Part shown: positions 20,379 to 31,756 of the stretch, one piece after another
Numbering within the stretch: position 1 is the stretch's first letter
Layout of the letters: each line of letters starts with the position of its first letter
Source of the DNA: Misgurnus anguillicaudatus
Lineage: Eukaryota > Chordata > Actinopteri > Cypriniformes > Cobitidae
Length of the DNA: 64,000 nt
Assembly: GCF_027580225.2 (NCBI RefSeq)
Contig: NC_073340.2
Coordinates: 35,374,001-35,438,000 of the forward strand
Reading direction: 5' to 3'
The notes under the pieces: generated by a model
Told to the model about the DNA's origin: nothing
Databases searched by the model: none
Seen by the model: only the letters and a program-made list of their open reading frames with translations
Made by a program: the position numbers and the translations under genes

Positions 20379-20744
20379 TCCGTTCCCTCCTTCAGGGAAC
20401 GAGGGTTACATCCGTAACCGAGACGTTACTAAAACTAAACTCTTAAACAAATACCACATCAAAAATAATACATGTTTTTGTTTCCTAGGTAATCTACATG
20501 TTGTTTATTTTGCTTGTTATATAAATAAACTCCTTTCAAATTACTTTGTTGTTATTTATTCTTAGCGGAGTTTACCGGAAGTTATTTTCTAGGAAAGCAT
20601 GTTTATGTTGTTACTGCTGAAACCGTCTATACAAAATCAATGTATGAATTGATTGTCGGAAAAATATTGTCCTATAACAAACATTGTAAAGCTTATTTAT
20701 TTTGAAAAACAACCTTTCTGACTGGTTTTGTGGTCCAGGGTCAC

Positions 20745-21635
20745 ATTTGTATTTTATAGTGGCTATATGGACATGTAGGGGAATGAAAAGGGAAAAGTTT
20801 CCCTGCAGGTGAATCAGACGTGATTCATACAAATGAAGGGTTTGACTAACCTTTAGTCATAGACTTCTGCTTATCTCAGCCCCCCAAAGCATCCCACCAT
20901 CATGAAGTCAGCGATATAAAATGTGAAGTGCACATCTGAGACTGTGTATGTGTGTGTGTATAGAGCAGCAATGACACAGAAGAGCCCACCTTCCTCCCTG
21001 GAGTCCCCAACCAGCAGGTTCACATTAGGAGAAATTTGTTCCACAATGTTGCCGCCTCCTGTTTCACTCCGATGCTGGGGGCCTGCACAGAAGGTGGAGG
21101 CAGAGATTTGGGTGATGGCCAAACATTTCACGGCCGTTTCTTGTTTTTCGCAGCGTGTGTTGGGGACAGATTCCCCGCTGCTCTTCCTCTCTCCGTGTAG
21201 ACTCCCTGCTTATCGGAACAAATGCCGGACGGAAGAAAATAAACTTATCTCATTCGGTTGACAACATGTTCCCTCAGGTTCTGATAATGCGCCAGTTTGA
21301 GACAAGCAGCCAGGGTCAATTGCTCATTTCTAGCGCAGGGAGGGCGTCTATCGATGGTAATGGCGCCTCCCTGTGTGTGACTGAATGGAGTGGATCAAAT
21401 CTGCTGTTTTCCATGTGCAGGAAGCTTGATCATCTATTCTGCAGCTTTTCTGCTACGTGCAATGGCAAAACAAACTATTACAAAGCTGGCACATTAGGTT
21501 TTCTCGCAAATGGCATCGGATGATAGTTTATTGACTGTTCACTTTATTAGAACTTTTTTCTTTATGATTTTTACATGCTTGTTAGCACTAGGAAAAGTGT
21601 ATTATTTGATATGTATGTATGCAGTGTTGTAGTCG
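20745..21635. other. candidate conserved non-coding region
   Basis: Complex repeat-free DNA, strongest at 21030-21500 (CAGGGTCAATTGCTCATTTC, TCTATCGATGGTAATGG). Open frames at 20923-21261 and 21155-21523 look accidental. Possible pax2-region regulatory sequence. Confidence 0.3.
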
Positions 21636-21639
21636 AATC

Positions 21640-21925
21640 CAATTCAAGACCAAGACCAGAGATCGAGTGTTAAGTCCGAGTCCACATCCAGCTTTATCTG
21701 GACTCGGACTCAACACTTGATCTCCCCTTATGAAAATTAACCATGGTTTTACTTCAGTTAAACAAACAAACAAAAAAACATGGTTATTGTAGTAAAACAA
21801 CCATGGTTTTCAAAAACCACATTAAACCATGGTTACTATACTTTTACAAGAAAAACATAGTTATTTTTGTAAGGGTCTGGTCTTGGTCTTGACTCAGACT
21901 AGATGTAGACTTGACTACAACATTG
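21640..21925. repeat. GAGTC/AAGACC-rich repeat, copy 2
   Basis: The left arm GTAGTCGAATCCAATTCAAG and the right arm CTTGACTCAGACTAGATG, ending ACTTGACTACAACA, are inverted. GTCCGAGTCC modules lie inside, and an AACCATGG-rich insert sits in the middle (21735-21840). It is related to 4385-4965. Confidence 0.55.
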
Positions 21926-21965
21926 TATGTATGTATGTAAACACACACAAACATATGAAGTGGTT

Positions 21966-22437
21966 TTAACTCTTTCCCCGCCATTGACGAGTTATCGTGT
22001 CAATTGAGAGTAAACATTCCTGATGAAATTTTATGTTCTGGTAATCTGCAATACCGTGATTATCCATTAGATAACCCACTTACCAAATTTATGTAAAAAA
22101 ACTGAAGCCAAAACGTTATTTACTAATTTTAAACTCTTTGTATGTTTTGATAATCGTTCTGAATCTTAATCTTTAACAAAAACTATTATTTCAGCATTTT
22201 GCTAAAAAATATTTTTAAAGAAAAATATTTTAAGCTTTTATAAGCAGAGAAAAAATAAGATAAAAGTCCCCCCCCTCACCAGTTTTGTTTGTTTGAAAGC
22301 AGAGGGTCTGTTCTTTCATTTGATATATTTGTATGTTTATTTATTTTTAGAAGAAAGCTTTGTGAAACTTTTTTGAAAATCACAAAAAATGCTGGCGTGC
22401 AACTTAAAAAAAAAATGGCTGGCGGGGATTGGGTTAA
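21966..22437 (+). mobile_element. TTAA-ended family E element, copy 2
   Basis: TTAACTCTTTCCCCGCCATT at the left, TTAA at the right, and the shared block GAAAGCAGAGGGTCTGTTCT. It is colinear with 61282-61781. TTAA ends suggest piggyBac- or Kolobok-type mobilisation. Confidence 0.65.
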
Positions 22438-22470
22438 GTTTCTTCACAAATAAATACTCAAATATATAGT

Positions 22471-23331
22471 TTAAAGAGCACCCATTTTATTGCTAAAAAA
22501 CAATGTTATTTTGTGTATTTTGTATAATACAATGTGTTTGTGTGGTTTATGGTTAAAAAACATAATTTTCCACATACCGTAACTGTATACTGTAGCTCCA
22601 GATATCTTTCTTAATGTATTTTTCAAACGCTTTGATTTTGTACAAAACTCATTCATCTGAAAAGCGCTGTGTCCCTGATTGGCCAGCTAATCTGCACGTT
22701 GTGATTGAATGAATACCTCTGACGTCAGCCGGAAATGTGACACTCCTTACCATGTTTGAAAGAATCGCTCACAATGCAATGCTAACGTGAGTTAACTTAC
22801 AGTCTGTGAGTCCGAAGTGGGAGAAATTATGATAATGTCCAGCCTGATCTCACAAGAAAACATACATATTTTACAAGCTTTACAAAATTTTTACAATTTA
22901 TACAACGTTAATCGTGCAAAATTATACAATTCTCATGAAAAAAACAACAACAACAACAACAACGAAATTGATCCCTAACCCGCCCACACCTAACCGCAAC
23001 GTCAAAAGGGTCAAGGCAAATTTTACCAAAACTTACGAAAGCGGTCGTATGAATTAATACAAATTAGCCAACTCGTAAAATATGTATGAATTCTCTGAGA
23101 TAGCATTGAAATGTCGATCTTGTCCACGTCATCCGGCCCAGGAAGTAAATTGTTGCCTACAATCCGTGTGTTTGTTGTAGTCCAAGAAAAGATATTTACG
23201 TTGTAGAAGATAACTCATGTCATTGTGTACTTTAGGGTTTGTACGCTTTGCATATCGTTAACATGTACTAATACACACGTACACACCAAAGGAAATGAAA
23301 AAACGTGAATCGGACCATAAGTGCTCTTTAA
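22471..23331. mobile_element. TIR element, TTAAAGAGCAC ends, with nested MITE B
   Basis: The ends TTAAAGAGCACCCAT and ATAAGTGCTCTTTAA are inverted. The interior is unique apart from a family B MITE inserted at 22843-23110, flanked by GATAATGTC and ATTGAAATGTC. There is no transposase frame. Confidence 0.7.
22843..23110 (-). repeat. palindromic MITE family B, copy 2, nested
   Basis: Runs from CCTGATCTCACAAGAAAACA to TGTATGAATTCTCTGAGAT, with CAACAACAACAACAAC and CTAACCCGCCCACACCTAAC inside. It is inverted relative to 8075-8275. Confidence 0.7.
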
Positions 23332-23601
23332 TACATATGTGATAATTGTGTGTATGTATATATAATATGCTATTAAAATTTATTTTATCTGATCATTATC
23401 GGCATTGTCCAGTTTATTTTTAAGATGTAACTTTGATTTAATTTCACACATTACAATATTGTATAATATTGTACAATATTAACAAGCATCACAAAGTCTG
23501 TAACAATTTGATTCTACACGTTAAATTTGTTTCATGGCTCTTTATTAAAATGATGTAAATTCCTGTAAATCAAAGTAAAGAAAAAATCTAGATAGAGCTT
23601 A

Positions 23602-24615
23602 AGGGCCAGATTTACTAAGCGCTTGCGCCAGCGTAAACCATCATTTTGGCGGTAAATAGCGATGTCGGAATTTACTAAAGACGCGCAGTGGATCATTAGC
23701 GCTGAAAAGGTGTGGTCTAGTTCTTTTTGCGACTGACCTGATTGCATATGCATTTCTAGGAGTTTCCCTTTCAGACGCAAACATTTTGGGAGGAGACTAT
23801 TTAAATGATTCACGCAACGCGATTTACTAATGTTTGCGCATGTGTTATGTATGGCATTTGCGCGACTATTTAACGCCGAAAAAAAGCATGTCTTAAATCA
23901 TTTTGCGCTCGAAATGGCTGCAATTGTTGTTGCTAGGAGGAGACATCGCAGAAATCAGAGACTGCATGGTAGAAGGGAGAGGATTTTTTCCACACGTATC
24001 AATTTATTTGGAATGCCAGAACAACAAATTATCCAAAAATTTCGTTTGCCAAGCCATGTTATTCTAAATTTGCTGGAAGAAATACAAGACGATCTGGAGC
24101 CCTCAACTAGAAGGAGTCACGCAATCCCAGGTGTTTCAAAACTTCTTGCAACACTTCATTTTTTGTCCTCCGGTTCTTTTCAGTCTACTGTGGCTACGTT
24201 AGCTGGAATTTCACAATCCGCATTTTCACCTGCGTTGTCCGTGGTGCTGAAGTCACTGATGAAAATAGTACATCAGCATATAATATTCCCAAATCGGCCG
24301 GAAGCTTTTGGTACAGTAAAACAGGGTTTTCAGACCATGTTGGGTTTCCCAAATGTTCACGCGTCTCTCTGCCTTTATTTATCGGCCTGTATATCACATG
24401 CACCTGCAGGAGCATCATCTCTGCTTATTTGCAACCATGCGCTAATTTGCGCTGCTCTTAGTAGATTGGTTGGTCATTATGGAAATCAGCTGTTGCGCCT
24501 GTGTTATTTAATTAGCGCTTTTTTAGTAAATAACCCGCAGATATCACCACTCCCATCAGCGCATTTTTGGAATTGCGCTCATGCGCTAATTTGCCCTGTT
24601 TAGTAAATCTGGCCC
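23602..24615 (+). mobile_element. Harbinger element with truncated transposase
   Basis: The inverted ends GGGCCAGATTTACTAA and TTAGTAAATCTGGCCC are flanked by TTA on both sides (23599-23601 and 24616-24618). Sub-terminal GCGC-rich repeats line both arms. The element encodes the N-terminal part of a Harbinger transposase, but the catalytic region is deleted. Together with 8336-9097 it shows both proteins of this superfamily in the window, each in a broken element. Confidence 0.85.
23914..24360 (+). pseudogene. Harbinger transposase, N-terminal fragment
   Basis: From ATG 23914 (MAAIVVARRRHRRNQRLHGR) the frame gives about 150 residues resembling the N-terminal helical part of Harbinger/HARBI1 transposases: IQKFRLPSHVILNLLEEIQD, KLLATLHFLSSGSFQSTVA, GISQSAFSPALSVVL and TMLGFPNVH. 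In complete proteins GFP is followed by the first catalytic Asp block (AIDGTH); here the sequence jumps at about 24360 into terminal repeat DNA. No DDE residues remain. The frame stays open to 24603 but that tail is not protein-like. Confidence 0.8.
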
Positions 24616-24699
24616 TTAGTATTTTGTTGAAATGAAGACATTTTTGTCTCTCGTATAGATTCAGTATATCTGCAGTTATGATGTGTAATCAGATGTCTG

Positions 24700-25100
24700 A
24701 TAATTAAAGTAAAATCCTGCAGCGGCTATTACGTGAAGTCCAGATTTCCCTTTAAATAGCCCGTAGACTGACTCCATTTTCTCGTTCTCTCTTACTCCTT
24801 TTTCACATTATTCCCCTAATAGACCAATTTGATCACAGAGGGCCTATTAACTAAAGATCTGCTTTCATCTCTGAGCAAAAGCAGGGGGGAACGACAAGTT
24901 CAAGTCAACTTAAAACAAAACAGAAGCAATCCAAGAAAAAATGGCAAGAAAAGAGACTTCATTAAAGCCGAGTTAATTGTCTCTTGGGCCTCAGCTGATG
25001 CTTTCCAATGCAAACTCTCACAGGTCTTGCAGAATCACCTCGCTGTGATCTTAACTCATTTAATTTAAGTGCCATGAGATGAGGGGGAACTTAATGCTCC
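24700..25100. other. candidate conserved non-coding region
   Basis: Unique, complex sequence with AGCCGAGTTAATTGTCTC, CTCATTTAATTTAAGTGCC and a polypurine block. An open frame at 24829-25068 lacks any known domain. No inverted termini. Confidence 0.3.
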
Positions 25101-25990
25101 CTAAAGAGAAAAACAACAGCCCTATAACCAAACCGCTCTGCAGTTTTCTTCATCCAGCCGGCAGTAGAGACATAGTGTAGTGCTGGAAAACTCTTCCAAA
25201 TTGGCAAATATGAGACAAGTAAATTAATAAATCAGCAGCGTATTGATTGTGGTTAGGACCTCATTGTGATTGCAGGTATAATTGGAAAGCATTTTTTTGT
25301 CTTGTTGTTTCATGTGCTGGTAAACACAACTATTAACCATCAAGACATCTGACAGGCCGGGGACTTTAATTCTGATCAATTATTAGTTTTTGTATGGAGA
25401 GAACAAAGGTTAGTAGAACTCGTTGAGATTATAAGAGGTTTGCTAATGAAAGGCGTGTTTTTCATTAAAGCATAATATGTTTGTTGATTCATTTTACACT
25501 TTGAAGTCCATTGGGAAATTCTGTGTTTCCCTTAATCCTGTAAATACACGATAATGTAACTTCACATAATGTAATGGCATTTTGAATTTAGCATGGGTAA
25601 AAACCTCATGAGAAACTGTAGAAATGAAGAGCTCAGATGGAAAAGGTCCTAAACGCTACCTACGTCAAAAATTAGATAATGATATTAACCGAATGCTCTT
25701 GTCACGTATTATAATGTATGTTCATCAAATACCTTTGCTTCAAATCTGCTTAATCCCGGCTATTAAGAAATACCTGTTTGTTGGCAGAATCACATTTTTC
25801 AGCAAAGTCCTCTTAAGTGCACAGAAATTTTTTTTGCATGAATGACGGCGTGCGTCAAAATGCAAGCGTTTTATTTTTTTACTCGGTTAAAGGAGGTTTA
25901 TTGAATATATATTGGGATATTGACCTCTTTTTAGGCTTTTACCTTTATTCAGAATGGACAGTTAAGAGTGACTGTAAACTTTTTTTTAAA
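25101..25990. other. intergenic, no gene recognised
   Basis: AT-rich DNA. The frames at 25624-25845 and 25817-26107 overlap one another and have no domain. No repeat family assigned. Confidence 0.35.
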
Positions 25991-25994
25991 GTGA

Positions 25995-26340
25995 AGACTA
26001 AGGGGGTGTGCACACCAAAGCTTTTAAAAGCGTCTGAAAACACCAGACGGATGCCGACTGTCAGCTTTTTTCAGCCGACTGTGATTGGACGGCTGTGGGA
26101 GAACTGAGATTGACGGGCTGAGCTTTTCACCCAACGTTAATTTTTTTTACTTTTAGCACTAAGGAGGGCGTGCACACCAACGCTTTTACGCCCGGGGCCG
26201 GAGCATGTTTTCAATTGATTCCAATAGAAACTCGCCGTTTTTCAAATAAGCCAGCAGCTAGCGTTTTTTTTTTCCACGCTGAAAACCGGCGCTCGGCCCT
26301 TAGAGGGTTTTGCAGCGAAAGACTTGTAAAAAAAGCCCAA
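25995..26340. repeat. GTGTGCACACCAA dispersed repeat (family G), copy 1
   Basis: GGGGGTGTGCACACCAAAGC at the left and GGGCGTGCACACCAACGC near 26168 bracket a block with CGACTGTGATTGGACGGCTG. A related inverted block is at 51285-51465. It is probably a non-autonomous DNA element; the boundaries are approximate. Confidence 0.5.
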
Positions 26341-26559
26341 TGAAATAACTAAAATGACATTTGTGAAAATAAGGCATATAACTGACTAATAACCTTTTCA
26401 TTGTCATTAAAGTGAAATTACTGAACCAAAACACAAGAGCATAATAAAAAAGGCTAATTTACAAGAAAACGTCAGACGCACTTAAAGGGTTTTGCTTCAT
26501 AACTCTTCATATCTAATCCTCACTAATGTATGTATATCACCGATAGCTGAGATGAAAAC

Positions 26560-26900
26560 TTCTGTAGTTAAGAATTCTTTACCTGAAACCCAGGATTGAT
26601 CTCTCTGTCAGCGGGCACTTATTTCTTTCTGCTGCGCACACAAATTGTTAATGGTTGTCCACTTTGAACATCAGAGAAAATGGCACATCCCTGACTTCTG
26701 CTCTCTGTCTTCCTTCTCTCCCAGAATCTTCCTCTCCGGGTTAACAGGGTTTAATTTAAATCCAAAAGGCCTGACAGCACGGTTTCTGACGGTTTGGCCG
26801 AAATGTTCTGCATGGCTGTTCGGATCAAAGCTCTGCTATCTTTTGTATTGAGCTTTTCTAACCTTCTGTCTGTGCTGATTAACAGCAGGTTGCTCTCAGG
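26560..26900. other. candidate conserved non-coding region
   Basis: Repeat-free sequence (CCGGGTTAACAGGGTTTAAT, GGTTTGGCCGAAATG). The frame at 26645-26851 has no recognised domain. Regulatory role is speculative. Confidence 0.25.
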
Positions 26901-28400
26901 CTCCTCTATAATCAGTGCCAGCATCAGGGAGTCAAAGACACTGATCATCAATATGTAGAAAACGCAAAGCTTTGCAGAAAACAATGGAGAGCAGGTGTTA
27001 TATAGTTGCATTGATTTCCTCACATGCAAAAGTTTATGGTAAACATTTATAATAAATCCTGTGACTAACATCATTATATTAGAACTAAAGCATACCAATG
27101 TTTTTGCAAAACAACAAAAGAGACAGTATAATATATTTACAATATTTGTGTGCTAAAAAGTAAATGGAGAAACTTTTTGTTTGTTTGTTTACAGATCAGG
27201 TTATTTTTGAATTAATACATTTTAGAAGATAAAAAACAATTACTGATATTTTAAGTTGCTAGTCATGAAGCACCAGTAAACCACTAAACTGGTTAATGAT
27301 GGTCTGTGGGATTAAAAGTGGAGAAGTTCAGAAGGTTAAACTGGTTGTGTGAAGTGTAGGTCAGTATGGACCAGCTGTGTTTATAGCTTTCTGTTACACC
27401 TGCAGAGATCACACAAAAGGCTTAGCAAGAAATTAATTTCACTCAGAAAAGTTCATCAGTTATGTTTTAATCGATTCTTTACACCTTTTTATCATTTTGC
27501 ATAGTACGACTGTCATTGCTACACGTTTGTAAACATCCCGTGTAAATTCTGCATTTAAACGTACAGGAGAATGGGGTTAGGTGACACAAGGACTATATTC
27601 TAACTAGTAAAAAATCACATTACACAATTTGTTTTGAACTTGGCTTAAAGTAATTTGGTTTATTGAACAATTTTATAGGCATGCATATATCTTCTGTAGA
27701 GGAAACGGTAGTCAAATAGACATTTTGGGAGAATCCAGCTGTTGTTTTTGCTAAGGTTTGCTAATTCATGATTAAAACATTGACACCTTCTTTGGGATTA
27801 ACCTGATGAATGTAATTGAATGTTAAAGCCCCTAGTTCAGCATTTCACGTGATGAGATGAATGGAGACAGATGGATGTCGGATTGAATATTCCTCTCGCT
27901 CGCTGTGCTGTTAATTGTGTCGTTTACCTCAGTGAAAGTCTCGGAGTCTGTGGCCAATCAGACAGGCTAATGATGATTCACCGTGTGAAACATCCCATGA
28001 TAATTAAAAGAAAAAAACCTGTCCTCGATGCTTTAGCACTAGCCACATCTGACAGACTCGCACACGCAAAACAATATATTGAACTGTTTGTAATGTGACT
28101 GGCATAATCGATTCTGGCAGAGTTTGCAGGGAATTCTGCATCAAATGCAGGATTTATCCTCTGCTCCCTGATCTGCTCAATAGGGATCACAGAATTTGAT
28201 CTGTTGTTTTAATTTGTGTTGTTTTTTTAGTTTGATTATTGGTGTCTCACAAACCTAAAATTAGTATAATTTAAAGCAAGACATTTTTTATGGCTACTCT
28301 CTATCCAAAATATAATAACATCATTTAAAGTCAGTGTGGGATATTTTTGGTCTCTGGCCTACAGATTTATATAATCTTGTTTATTAAATTTATTTTCTAT
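26901..28400. other. intergenic; possible conserved block at 27850-28200
   Basis: No gene seen. 27850-28200 is repeat-free and complex (CTGTTAATTGTGTC, CAGGCTAATGATGATTC, CATGATAATTAAAAG) with homeodomain-like cores. The remainder is AT-rich. Confidence 0.25.
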
Positions 28401-28407
28401 AGAAAAA

Positions 28408-28822
28408 TATAGACCCCTTCAAGGTTTGTAAACATTGATTGACTATCAGGTGCGCACGCAGCATGGGGTCAAACTGTTCATACCATCCAGGCTTTATAAT
28501 TTAATCTAACAGGGCTGAAAAATGATGACTTACCTCAAATGAAAGTGAGCACTACAAACACAAGCCTGTTTAATATTTGCATTGTCCCAGCCTGCACGTT
28601 AATTGCTTGCAGCCGCAGATGTTGTATTTTTTTTGTTTTTGAGATTCTGCATGAATCGCGAAAACTTTACGGAAGACCTCGTGCGATTTTCACAGCCCAC
28701 GACATAAGTAGGCATTTTTGACGATACCGAATAATACGCAACTCAATCTGCTGCAATGACTTTTCTGACCCCGACATGCGCAGTGGGAACCGTCTGTGAC
28801 GTGAACCATGAAGGGGTCTATA
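28408..28822. mobile_element. TIR element, TATAGACCCCTTCA ends
   Basis: TATAGACCCCTTCA at the left and TGAAGGGGTCTATA at the right are perfect 14-bp inverted repeats. The interior has no transposase. It is a non-autonomous DNA element of uncertain superfamily. Confidence 0.75.
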
Positions 28823-29100
28823 TGCTATTTCGTAACATGGATTAGAATCTGTCTGGAGAAATGGTTCGTTTGAAGGGGCGGGCCGCACTTAAGACCTGGA
28901 CGTAAACGCCCACTGCTATGATTGGACAGCTTCATTTCCTGTCATTAAATGTGGGCAAATGTTTTAAAAACATTAATGTGTAAAAATAGCAGCCGAACAC
29001 AAATATGTTTGAGCCAGAAAAGATTCTTGGTGCTAAATATGATACACATAAATGACAATACATATAGTAAAGTAGAAACAAAACTTTAAACTCAACGTGA

Positions 29101-29381
29101 CTAAATTACCGTATACAAACCAGTAAGCGCGCATCAGAATCTAAACTGCGGCTGATAAATCCTTATCAATAACTTTGTATATTTCTATTGTGCTTATGAG
29201 GTTGCTTTGACATACACGTAACGTTACATACCACAGATATATGATAAAAAAGCTTTGTTGGGTGTTTGACCTTTCAAACACAACTCGCCTAAAATACCGT
29301 ATACAACACAGTAAGCGGGCATCAGAATCTAAACTGCGGCTGATAAGTCCTTCTTTATCAATAACTTTGTATATTTCTACC
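29101..29381 (+). repeat. direct repeat pair, 188-bp spacing
   Basis: ATACCGTATACAACACAG-type sequence followed by GCATCAGAATCTAAACTGCG and CAATAACTTTGTATATTTCT occurs at 29101-29189 and again at 29289-29381. This is probably a partial tandem duplication inside an older repeat. The flanking sequence to 30110 shows no gene. Confidence 0.6.
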
Positions 29382-30694
29382 GTTAAATTACAGTCGTGTT
29401 GTTAAGTGTTGTACCTTCATTAATCGTTTAATGTTTTTAGTACATTAAAACAGTCAAACATACGTGTTTAGACACGGATGTTACAACAGACATATCAAGC
29501 GATCTCTTCTAACAAAGCAATAGTGAAACACAGTAACTTAAATAAACTTACTGTGTATACTGCTGTGTCATTTTTGTCAGATCCAATATTAGTGGTGTTT
29601 TTAATCACAGTCTCTCTGCAAATCCAGCATCGACTTCTTTACAAATGAATCCGTGTACACAAAGTAAACAAACGCGAGCTGGAACTTCTTCAAAAGCAAA
29701 CTTTATCCACGCATTCCTAATGTTGAGTCTCCGTTAGCCAGCGTCTGTGTTGTTCCCATAGACCGTTCTTCCACAACCGAAAATGTGTTTCCATGGATAC
29801 TTCAGATCACCGCGTCAAATTAAAAGTCTCTCCGAAAAAAAATATTTAAAAGTCATTTTGGTTACATTTGGCAATCTTTAAAGACATGTTTACCTATTGT
29901 TGAGACACACGTGTGTCACGCGAAGCTGTGGGAGGGGCTACAAAAGTGGTCCTTGTATTTGGCTATGGAGAGGTGCTTCAATTCTACTTTGACGTCATAT
30001 TTTTTCGAATTCCACACTGGCTTGTAATACTGGCTTGGTGCCAAAAACTGTTATATTTCAGTAGCACGGACGTTTTCAGTTCTGAAACTTGCAGGATGTT
30101 CATTTAAGTATGATGACCTCTTATATAACAAATTATCAAGTTAACATTTAGTATTTGATTCACCGCTTCTTTAACTTTGGATTATTTTACTGCAAAATTG
30201 GGACAAATAATGGACAGTAGCGCAGCGCAATAATTTTTAATTCATGTAGTAGCCTATTTTAATTTTAATAAAACCAGGGGACCCTAATTTATCTTTTTGT
30301 GCTTTATAGGGGGTCCCTCAATGCTTATAGGAGGTCCGGGACCACCCCAGCCCCCCCAATTCATACACTGTAAATATGGATAGTATAAATGAATTTATTT
30401 GATACATCACATGACATTTGCCATCATAACAAAAAGTTTGTCGTTAACTGATTTTATACTTGGGCAACATCACAAACTCACGAGAGAAGGTAACTTAAAA
30501 CTGACTTGATAGTACGGTTAAGGTACAGTATCTAGCAGCAGGTTGGATCTCTTGAGAAGATGTTGCATCATTTAATCATTGAAGTTCTTGCACCCATCTG
30601 ATGTTCAGCACAAATGTGTGTAATGACGTGATGAACATCTCGCATGGATTTAACCAGATAAACCATCTGCATGTGACCTGCATGAGACTCAGTG

Positions 30695-30704
30695 TCTCTC
30701 TCTC

Positions 30705-30744
<40 letters not shown>
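30695..30744 (+). repeat. (TC)n microsatellite
   Basis: Long TC tract with one interruption (TTCCTTTC). Open frames across it on both strands are artefacts of the repeat. Confidence 0.95.
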
Positions 30745-30747
<3 letters not shown>

Positions 30748-30759
30748 CACACTCGATTC

Positions 30760-31750
30760 CTCTGAGGTTTCACATGACAAACACACAGAAAGTTGTTTTG
30801 TCACTCTGTATGTTTTTCGCTGGTGTTTTTTTCCCATTGTCAGTCGCTGTCAAGCCACAGTCTGCACCTGCTCTCAAATTCCTAATTAGTCAGAATTAAT
30901 TAATTATATTCAGCAGCACAGAAACCTAGTTCTTGCATGCACGTATAATACAAAATGCATGATACAGTAATTACATCTACAGCCCTAAATATTTGTTTTT
31001 GACCTGACATTTACCATAAGAGTTTGAGCAGTGTTTATAAAAGCTTGATTATTAAATGTAATCATTGTAAATGTGGCTGTTTTAACATTGATGGAGTTGT
31101 TTTATAGCAATTGTTTGTTTTCATCAACAGTGGCTCGTGTTAATCATTCATTAAGAGCATAATGCTAACAACTGCAAAGCATTATAGGTTTGATCTCAAT
31201 GCACATGCAAATTGCATTAAAGGCTTCCATAATTATGTATCTTAAATCAACCATAAGTCAGTTTCGATATGTGACACCCAGAATATTGCCTTGGGGCATT
31301 TGTTGTTATGTCAGTATTCTCTCAGATGACATGTGTCATGACATGACATGCTTTCTCACAGTGATGTAACTCATAAGCAATAAGAGTCTTCTGTAATCAG
31401 GTGTGCAGTCTCCACCCTCCTGATCCGCATAGAGGACACCTGTCAGAGTCGCCTGCCTCCCAGCTGTCTGATATCTCCTTCATCCACAGTACCAGAAAAG
31501 TACCCATAAAATATTCACTGCCTGATCGACCATAACACAATAGAGCAGAACTAATTTTAGATGCAGTCTTTGACAACAACCTTATTGAGTTTCCTCCTTT
31601 TGCATCACCATATGGAGGATGGAGGTTTATGCGACATGGCACCTCACCCACATATTAGTGTGTAGAAGTGAAACTAAAGAAGCATTTTAATGGAGGCTGT
31701 GTGTATGTAAAGGCATTGCAAACAATATGCATTACCAGAATGATATGTAT
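30760..31750. other. intergenic, no gene recognised
   Basis: AT-rich non-coding DNA. The frame at 31397-31651 (minus) is without domain support. Confidence 0.35.
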
Positions 31751-31756
31751 CACTCT

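Larger units (their letters stand above)
14203..20427 (+). mobile_element. complete DIRS-type retrotransposon
   Basis: A 6225-bp tyrosine-recombinase retrotransposon. It has 165-bp inverted terminal repeats (14226-14390 and 20214-20378), unique outer tips, an internal complementary region (20041-20148), and Gag, RT-RNase H and recombinase frames in that order. Both ends and the internal junction carry GTT, the expected crossover triplet. There is no target-site duplication, as known for DIRS elements, which integrate a circular intermediate by site-specific recombination instead of using an integrase. All three frames are long and uninterrupted, and the two ITRs look identical by eye, so the insertion is young and may be competent. 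GC content is well above the host DNA around it. Confidence 0.93.
14109..20631. mobile_element. TIR element family D, interrupted by DIRS
   Basis: The left end TATAGACAGTTTTATCGGAC and the right end (inverse) TATAGACGGTTTCAGCAGTA share the TATAGACRGTTT terminus. The segments either side of the DIRS element (14109-14202 and 20428-20631) correspond to the two sides of the relative at 39163-39888. There is no coding sequence of its own. Confidence 0.75.
13585..20744. mobile_element. MITE family A, split by nested insertions
   Basis: The left part (13585 onward) begins GTGACCCTGGACCAAAC and runs to about 14108. The right part (20632-20744) ends CTGGTTTTGTGGTCCAGGGTCAC, the inverted terminus. The two halves together match the family copy at 51466-51655 (TTTTGGCATAAAAGAAAA, GACCCATACAATGTATTG). 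The intervening 6.5 kb is the TIR element at 14109-20631 with a DIRS element inside, plus a small MITE at 13733-13943 in the left arm. Confidence 0.7.

Noticed and set aside
24361..24603. C-terminal half of the Harbinger transposase
   Set aside because: The frame stays open but the sequence is sub-terminal repeat DNA (GCGCTAATTTGCGC-type blocks) without transposase motifs.
29101..29381. CRISPR-like or satellite array
   Set aside because: Only two long, imperfect direct repeats, in a eukaryotic repeat context.
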